This document shows, in pieces, positions 57,930 to 64,000 of a DNA stretch of 64,000 nucleotides. The number at the start of each line of letters is the position of its first letter. Position 1 is the first letter of the stretch. Below the pieces are notes generated by a model. That model was not told the DNA's origin. It did not search any database and was given only the letters and a program-made list of their open reading frames with translations. The DNA comes from Epiperipatus broadwayi (Eukaryota > Onychophora > Udeonychophora > Euonychophora > Peripatidae), in the NCBI GenBank assembly GCA_028023455.1, contig JAQFVV010012476.1, forward strand, positions 3,595,555 through 3,659,554, written 5' to 3'. A program made the translations under genes and the position numbers.

Positions 57930-58597
57930 AAACCATAAAAGTAGATGACTGGTTATGACATTGCTATCCTGGATGAGATGGTGTGTTGATAATAGGAAAA
58001 AGTGTGACTAGCTCTAACTTGACTTGCATTTTACAATACATACAAGTTTTTTGTATTTCAGTCTAAGCTATAACTAGTCTATGCTTTAATAATAAATTCA
58101 TATTTAATAAAATAATAAATATATTTCTTAAGATTATTCAATAATTAGCATACTCTTAATCTTATTATATTTTAATAAAAACATATCTTTACAAATATAT
58201 GGTTTCTTATTATAAGAACTAATCAAGAGTAGCTTAATGTGTGTTTTAAAACTAAGACTAGTAATTTTAAATATAAAGTTGACTAATGATTTATCTTAGG
58301 ATTATATAAAATAAAATAATAAATGCATGGATAAAAAGTGTTACGCATGTTAGGATGTGACAATGTAAAATAGATTTTATGTATCATCTTACCCATTACT
58401 TTTGTATTTCAGAGAGCATCAATACAATAATGTTATATTTCATCAAAATACATTTTCTGAAATTTTCGGTATAATTTATTACCTCGTATATGACCTCTTT
58501 TTTATGGTGAATATGCAGTGACGATGTTTCTTTAATAGTGACAAAAAAGTATTAAAAATTAATAATTGCTTTATTACATAATATAAAATAAATGATA

Positions 58598-58740
58598 AAC
58601 AGGCAAAACTCTCCATACAGTAGCGCCACTCAGTGCAAGCCAGAGTAATCAATGGATGCCAGAAGGCTTGTGCATAAAATCCCCATCTAGTACCTACTCA
58701 TCCAATATTCCCAGAAGAAATGGTGATCATGTGATGTTTA
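58598..58740. mobile_element. S-family foldback, internally deleted
   Basis: AACAGGCAAAACTCTCC, ATACAGTAGCGCCACTCAGT, GAGTAATCAATGGATGCC, GTGCATAAAATCCCC up to AATATTCCCAG, then directly the inverted outer end AAATGGTGATCATGTGATG. The ribozyme core and the rest of both arms are deleted; the join lies within the hammerhead stem I. Confidence 0.75.
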
Positions 58741-60170
58741 TTGGCTTAAAATAAATGATCAAAACAAATAATGGTAAGAAAATTATATGAAATGTTTAAT
58801 AAATATTACTATTTGTTTCCTAAATCTAATTTGAACTTGGGATATAAAAAGTATATTATTAGATAGTGTTGTGAGGATCACTAACCTTAAATAGGAATAG
58901 GTTGTTTACTATTTCACAAAATAATCCTCAAATACTAAAAGATAATAATCATCATAATAATGCTCTGTATGGTTATTAAGTAGTTTGTTTCACAAACTAA
59001 TCAATAATTGATCAATCTCTTTTAACGATGCTGGAGACATTTATCCCATTTAGAAGAAGAAACTTTGCATATCTAAATGATATTTACAACATAGGGCTTA
59101 TTTATTTTATCTGAAGATTCTTCACCAGATTCATTTGCAGGCTTAAACATACTACAAAACATTTAAAATATTATTACTACTTTTGCAATGACTACTTTAT
59201 CTGTTTTAGAGAATTATACAATCCACATCATTTTTGGTAAATCATGTACCACATCTGTTAGAGATATTTGTGGGACTTATACTAGATGTTTTTCATTTAT
59301 ATCAGTATAGAATAATTCTTGATATTTATTGTAGAGAAATTCACTTAGATACTAAATCTTTTGTTGTTAACATTTATTTATCTACTAAATATCAACTGGC
59401 TTTACCCATTTTTCTTAAGATTTCTAGTAGGAAGCAATTTAGTTACATTTGTAACAAATTATTTAATATTTATACAAGATGGCTATGTGAATTTAACAAA
59501 CACCAATTATTTGATCTTTAAAAAACATTTATGGCATTGGTTATATTATACTAAACATTAGCTTTATTTTTTGTTCTTATTGTTTGTTATATTGTAATTA
59601 TTTGCTACACAGGTTGAATTATGCTAAATGCAATTTCTATGTGTTTTAACATTTTATATATTATATTCATACTTTATGCATTTTATTAATATTTTTAGCT
59701 GTTATATTTAAATCCCTCATTCAATATTTTTCTTTCATGGAATTTATATCACTATATGATATACTTATTGTTTGTTTTCATAATAAATAAATAAAATAAA
59801 ATAAATTATTATTATTATTTTTATTATTATAATAATATCCAAAACTTGTTACTTTGTTGGTAGAAAATATGAAAGAAAATATGAAATAAATTTTCATAAT
59901 TTTATTTGTAAGTATATATCCATCACTGAATTTAATTTATTTTACTTGAATTTTTCTAATTTTAAAAATATAGGACCTTATAAAAAAATCTTGCCTACTA
60001 TGTAATTATTTAATTTATGGAAACCAAAAAAGTGTTAAATGCTCAATGGATTGTTCTTTCAAATTTCATATTGATTGTTTCATATCTTATAATATGGATA
60101 TTCTTAGAAATAATCTTAAAGATAATGTGAGAGTCTACAGACATCTAATATGGTTGTTAGAAATTCAGCT
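58741..60170. other. Unclassified
   Basis: AT-rich. A 95-codon frame at 59234-59521 and an overlapping 66-codon frame have no recognisable motif. 59788-59830 is an AT-only simple tract. Confidence 0.4.
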
Positions 60171-60176
60171 ATGAAA

Positions 60177-61870
60177 ATGACTATATGTGGAAAATGTTTA
60201 ATTGAAATTAATACTGATAAGTTAAAAATTGCTTGTGGATAAAAGTGTAATAGATCTTTTCATTTAAAGGGTACGTAATTACAAGCTATAGATTTAAGTT
60301 TATTAGTTGATCAACATTGGCAAGATTTTGTTCAGGAAGGAAATATTTCTTGTTATGAAACAATTTTTAATGAGAGTTATTCCCTCAGGGCATGATAATA
60401 GCCATGTTTGTAGTTTTGGTTGCAGAACATTGCAGGTTCAGATTACAACTTTATTGACAAATATTGAGTGATCGTTGGATCGTGGCTGTTAGGGTAGGAT
60501 GGTTTTTATACAAAGATTGATATTCTGGCTAGTGGAAATCGAAATTTGAAAACTATTTTTTTGACAAATAATAGAGATTTTAAAGCAAGGAAAAATATTT
60601 TTGAAGGTAATGTACCATTCATTTCTAAACAAATTAAATTTTCTACGGTTGACAAAAAATATTGTGTAATTAATGATAAAAGTTTTACTTCGTCTCTCCC
60701 CATTTTTGAAGATAAAGAAAGCCGAACTCAAATTTCTAATTTTTACATTTGAACAGAACTTGACATTCTGAAAAGTGAAGAGATTAAAAAAATAAAAAAT
60801 AGGAAGAATTTGCTTTAACAAAATGATAAAGGAACAATTATTGATGAAAATGTACCTTCTATGGAAGAAGAGAAACTAACTGCTGAAAATTTATATCAAC
60901 AATCTAATTTTGGAAAAGGAAATATTTCTAATAACGCTATTAAGAAATGAGGTTTTCTCTGAAGGTCTAACTATAGAGAATAAGTCTTAAAACATAATAT
61001 CTTAATAATCAAGTTAAAGACAATGTTCATTATTTAAAAAAAGATATTGATTCAGAAGGATATGAGTTAGTGATGCATAAGAAAAAAACATGTAAAATAT
61101 AATACATTTAACAAAAATGCTATTATAGGAAATCTTACTGATCCACAATTAAAAGCTATTTCTGTTAAACAAAAATATAAACGATTTTTTTTATGGTTAC
61201 ATCCAGAAGTTACATCAAAAGATGTGATTTCCTATATAACATAAAAGCTAGATACAACAGTCGTATGTCATAAGTTTATACCCTGCAAATAAATTTTATT
61301 CCTCATTTTATATTTCTGTGAAAGAAAATGACATGAATGAAATAATTAATTCCAAGTTTTTGGGCTGCAGACATTTATATTTATCCATTTTATGGGAAAT
61401 TAAATAAAGATTTAATTGTTAATGTAAAAATAACTGATCAGGTAGTTGAGGATAATATTAGTACTGCATAATGGACTATGGCATTTATAAAAAATATATT
61501 CTTTACATAAAAATGGTAATAAGAAGTTCGTTAATAAAAGTAACATTTTCTGTTGTTATATGCAAAATGTTAGAGGTTTAAAAACTAAATGTCAGTTATT
61601 GAAACATGCTATTCTTGCAGATGAGTAAGATTTAATAACCTTGACAGAAACATGGTTGCATGATCAATTTGTTAATGATCAGATTATAGATCATAGATAT
61701 TTATTGTATAGACAGGATCGTATAAACACTAAGCTTTCAAGGGGTGAAGGTGTTTTATTGTTAAAAGCAACATTGTAACTAAGAAATAAATATAAAATTG
61801 AATTTTGTTGATTCTATTTGGATTGAAATGGCATTAGGATGTCAATTGTTTTTGAGTGATAATATATATA
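60177..61870 (+). pseudogene. Jockey/CR1-like LINE 5' half: ORF1 with PHD-type finger, start of endonuclease
   Basis: From ATG 60177: MTICGKCLIEINTDKLKIACG then, after a stop, KCNRSFHLK. The spacing C-x2-C-x(n)-C-x3-C-x4-FH is the first half of a PHD finger; PHD fingers are known in ORF1 of CR1-like LINEs. Further on: FLTNNRDFKARKNIFEGN (60546 on), NAIIGNLTDPQLKAISVKQK, YKRFFLWLHPEVTSKDVISY (61090-61240, an ORF1 RNA-binding-type region), NSKFWAADIYIYP. Endonuclease starts at 61560: CYMQNVRGLKTKCQLLKHAI, then a stop, DLITLTETWLHD (catalytic Asn and Glu blocks), FVDSIWIEMALGCQLFLSDN. It is cut at 61871 by the LTR. At least ten stops or frameshifts. Confidence 0.82.
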
Positions 61871-61871
61871 T

Positions 61872-63984
61872 TGTAACGATACATAAATATGTCGTTACAT
61901 TAATTTAAAATAAAAACTTACAAGTTCGCAAATAAGAGTAAAAAACTAAACGCTAAAATTAAAAATGTTTGTTATACATATATACATTCGCACAGATGCT
62001 AAACTTTAAAAATATTTTTTTCATAAACAAAAAAAAACAAGTATCTGAACGTATTTTTTTTAATAAAAAAATACCAGATTGAAATATAAATATATTTTAA
62101 TAAAAAAATAACGTAAGTTAAAGTAAAAACAGGTATCAATTAATTCCTGTAATCTGTAAATGGAAATGATTGTTTATTAATTATCTAAAAGCTGTGAAAT
62201 TAAAAAGTCAGATGAAAAGTTAGATAAGAGAAGAAAGAAATTTTAGCTTGATCAATGGAAGCACTAAGCCTTGGCTCGGACCCTAACGAAAGTGAAAGAC
62301 TAGTGACGTTTTGTTCATTGAATCCTTGTGGATAATATAAAAAGGGAAATACAGTTTTTTTCTGACAGTTCCAGCATTGTGTGTTTGAGAGATGTGGTAT
62401 GACGCACATACCACACTCTCTATAAAAAAAAAATGAAAAGACTGTGATACCTTGAACCAGCTATTGCCATCTCCAGAACATTACCTTCCAACGGAGGCAT
62501 CGTGGGAATTGAAAGCAGAGGCCTGGACTCTTCTACCATAAGCTATATGAAATGAACAATTGTTAAAATCAATTAAGAACTTTCGTCAAGTTTTACAAAT
62601 TGATAAACAAGCCAACTGAAATGTTAAAACGGACTCTTATCTGACTTTTGTAAGTTTTTAAATCAAATTAATAATGTTTAATTTTATATGTTTTCCGATT
62701 GATAAACATCATTTCCATTTTTTTTTCTTATTGTAAAGATTATTTAAATGTATGAAATTTAAGTTGTTTATAGACACTTGCATGGATTCGTTTGCGGTTA
62801 ATTATATTTTGGTTTTCATATTTGATCAAAATATATAGACATTCGATAAATAATGATACCTTACGGTGAGTATCTAAATGTATTTATTCGGATGTCTTTT
62901 AAGTTATTGGTGACAACGCAAGTATCTTATGGTGAATACTATTGGGTTACTTATAAGTTTCCCTCTGCGATTGTCGGTATCAATAATTTTGTATTTTGAT
63001 CGTTTATGTTTATTTTGAAATGTTTTTGACCGTGGAATCTATGTAATCGATCTATACCCAACATTTTTAAACAAATCTGTGCGAACGTATTTAAATGTTA
63101 AAATTAAGTCGGGCATGAATGGCTATATAGTTTTGTAAAGTTGTATGAAGGGAGGGTAATCTTAGGTTATTCATTTCGTAGTTGAATTGGTTCAATGGAT
63201 TGGATATATTTGTGTAATTAGTAGATGTAGTATGAGGTCCGCTACGGGCAGGATTATAGATATATGCCACACACCCTCTGTTTGCCTATGGATGGGTTTG
63301 TAAGTCGGCAGAAGACCGCAGTCCATTCCTATGGAGTTTTTTGTTTATTGTTCTACTTGCCAACAGATGTCACATTCCTGTTGGTGGAGAGTCAATGTCT
63401 TCTCTATTTCTACTTATTGTTCAGATGTACATTCCTGACAATATAGTATTTTGTGTTGTCGTATCATGCTACATTGAATACATGAATGTATCAGATGGAT
63501 TGGTGCCAATTTGGTTGCGAAATTTGTTGCCTAAGGTTAAATCAGGGAAGAATATTTTCTTTTCAAATGCAGATCTATGTAGTCTATTCATACTTGACTA
63601 TCTAAATAATAATTAAACTCATTGAAATTAGTTAAATGTAAAATTAAAAGTTAATATAAAAATCTAAAATGTTAAACTTATTCCTCAAAATTTAAATATT
63701 ATTTTATATGTGCGTAAATAAATATTTTTATATGTTAATTTCTGGCAGTGGCTTTTACTCTTTGATATTTAAGATATAAAATTTATAGATTTTTATCTCT
63801 GCGTCTCCGCTGAGCTAGTGACTTGGGCTAACGATCGGAATATTTAAATAAAGTGGAATCTTAACAGCGCGTATCTGCCTACTCTATAAATTTTTCTAGG
63901 CTCAAATGCCTAGATGGCGCCCTTGTAGTGCAGATATTGTTTTTGCGGTTAGATTCGATCTTCACTTACATTCCGATTGGTACA
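61872..63984 (+). mobile_element. LTR, copy 4; probable 5' LTR of an element leaving the window
   Basis: Starts TGTAACGATA and ends ATTGGTACA. It is inverted relative to copies 1-3 and carries module B (about 62763-63060) then A (63108-63605) in this orientation, that is, the same sense order as copies 2 and 3. TTTAAATAAAGTGG (about 63841-63854) gives AATAAA near the 3' end. Unlike copies 1-3, the 4 bp outside the two ends differ (ATAT versus AACT), and 3 bp past the end is a primer-binding-like TGG. Both fit a 5' LTR whose internal region lies beyond 64000. Confidence 0.75.
63264..63616 (+). other. Small open frames inside the LTR
   Basis: Two overlapping frames of 60 and 91 codons. The second (63341-63616) reads NRCHIPVGGESMSSLFLL, then FCVVVSCYIEYMNVSDGL. 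The same segment is open, with substitutions, in copy 3 (within 51932-52315 minus) and copy 2 (within 29539-29751 minus, frameshifted at CVVVFSC). It may be chance carried by a young repeat family, or a small LTR-encoded peptide. No domain recognised. Confidence 0.25.
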
Positions 63985-63987
63985 AAC

Positions 63988-64000
63988 TGGCTACCCAACT
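63988..64000 (+). other. Candidate tRNA primer-binding site
   Basis: TGGCTACCCAACT follows the LTR end after AAC. It starts with TGG, complementary to the CCA end of tRNA, at the usual distance from the LTR. The priming tRNA cannot be named from 13 bases. Confidence 0.5.

Noticed and set aside
59234-59561. 95- and 66-codon overlapping frames
   Set aside because: No recognisable motif, codon use like the AT-rich background, no support from context. Cannot be excluded as a relic of an unknown element.

Overview
The window is an AT-rich (roughly three-quarters A+T by eye) stretch of an animal nuclear genome, most likely an invertebrate. The evidence is the mix of elements: Penelope-like retroelements with a GIY-YIG domain, RTE/BovB-like and jockey/CR1-like LINEs, mariner, hAT, tRNA-derived SINEs, long TA/ATT/AAT microsatellites and many foldback elements. 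I cannot name the species. No host protein-coding exon and no intact ORF above about 150 codons can be supported. The window reads as an intergenic or intronic graveyard of transposable elements, many nested inside each other.

Layout. 0-5 kb: a TIR element (copy A), a Penelope 3' fragment and a small foldback. 5.8-8.3 kb: an LTR-like copy inserted into a hairpin-bearing repeat (R1). 9.5-11.9 kb: a mariner relic and a 0.9-kb near-perfect palindrome. 12.6-15.8 kb: SINE-like and RTE-type LINE debris and a 118-bp ATT array. 16.2-18.4 kb: a second large palindrome, a tRNA-Leu-like SINE head and a small motif-rich unique patch. 19.5-22.4 kb: two Penelope-like copies in inverted orientation. 22.9-26.7 kb: one long degraded LINE on the minus strand with two insertions. 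27-34.4 kb: hammerhead foldback elements (one split by a hAT element with a perfect 8-bp target duplication), LTR copy 2, a LINE tail carrying a SINE. 35-37.8 kb: tandem and inverted R1/D repeats. 38-46.4 kb: a tandem duplication, a palindrome, a retroposed tRNA-Gly and TIR copy B. 47-55.6 kb: RTE remains, Penelope ends split by LTR copy 3, and inverted LINE tails. 57-64 kb: hammerhead foldbacks, a PHD-finger LINE broken by LTR copy 4, and a probable primer-binding site at the window edge.

Most interesting signal: two foldback families, at 27-34/44/57-58 kb and at 25.2-25.8 kb, and the Penelope ends all contain sequences that fit the hammerhead ribozyme core (CTGANGA, stem II, GAAAC, GTC). 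In the first two families stems I and III also fit, including an outer stem I closed beyond an internal loop. Because these elements are inverted repeats, ribozymes are present on both strands. The nesting gives relative ages: LINE before foldback; foldback before hAT; Penelope before LTR; R1 before LTR; PHD-LINE before LTR.
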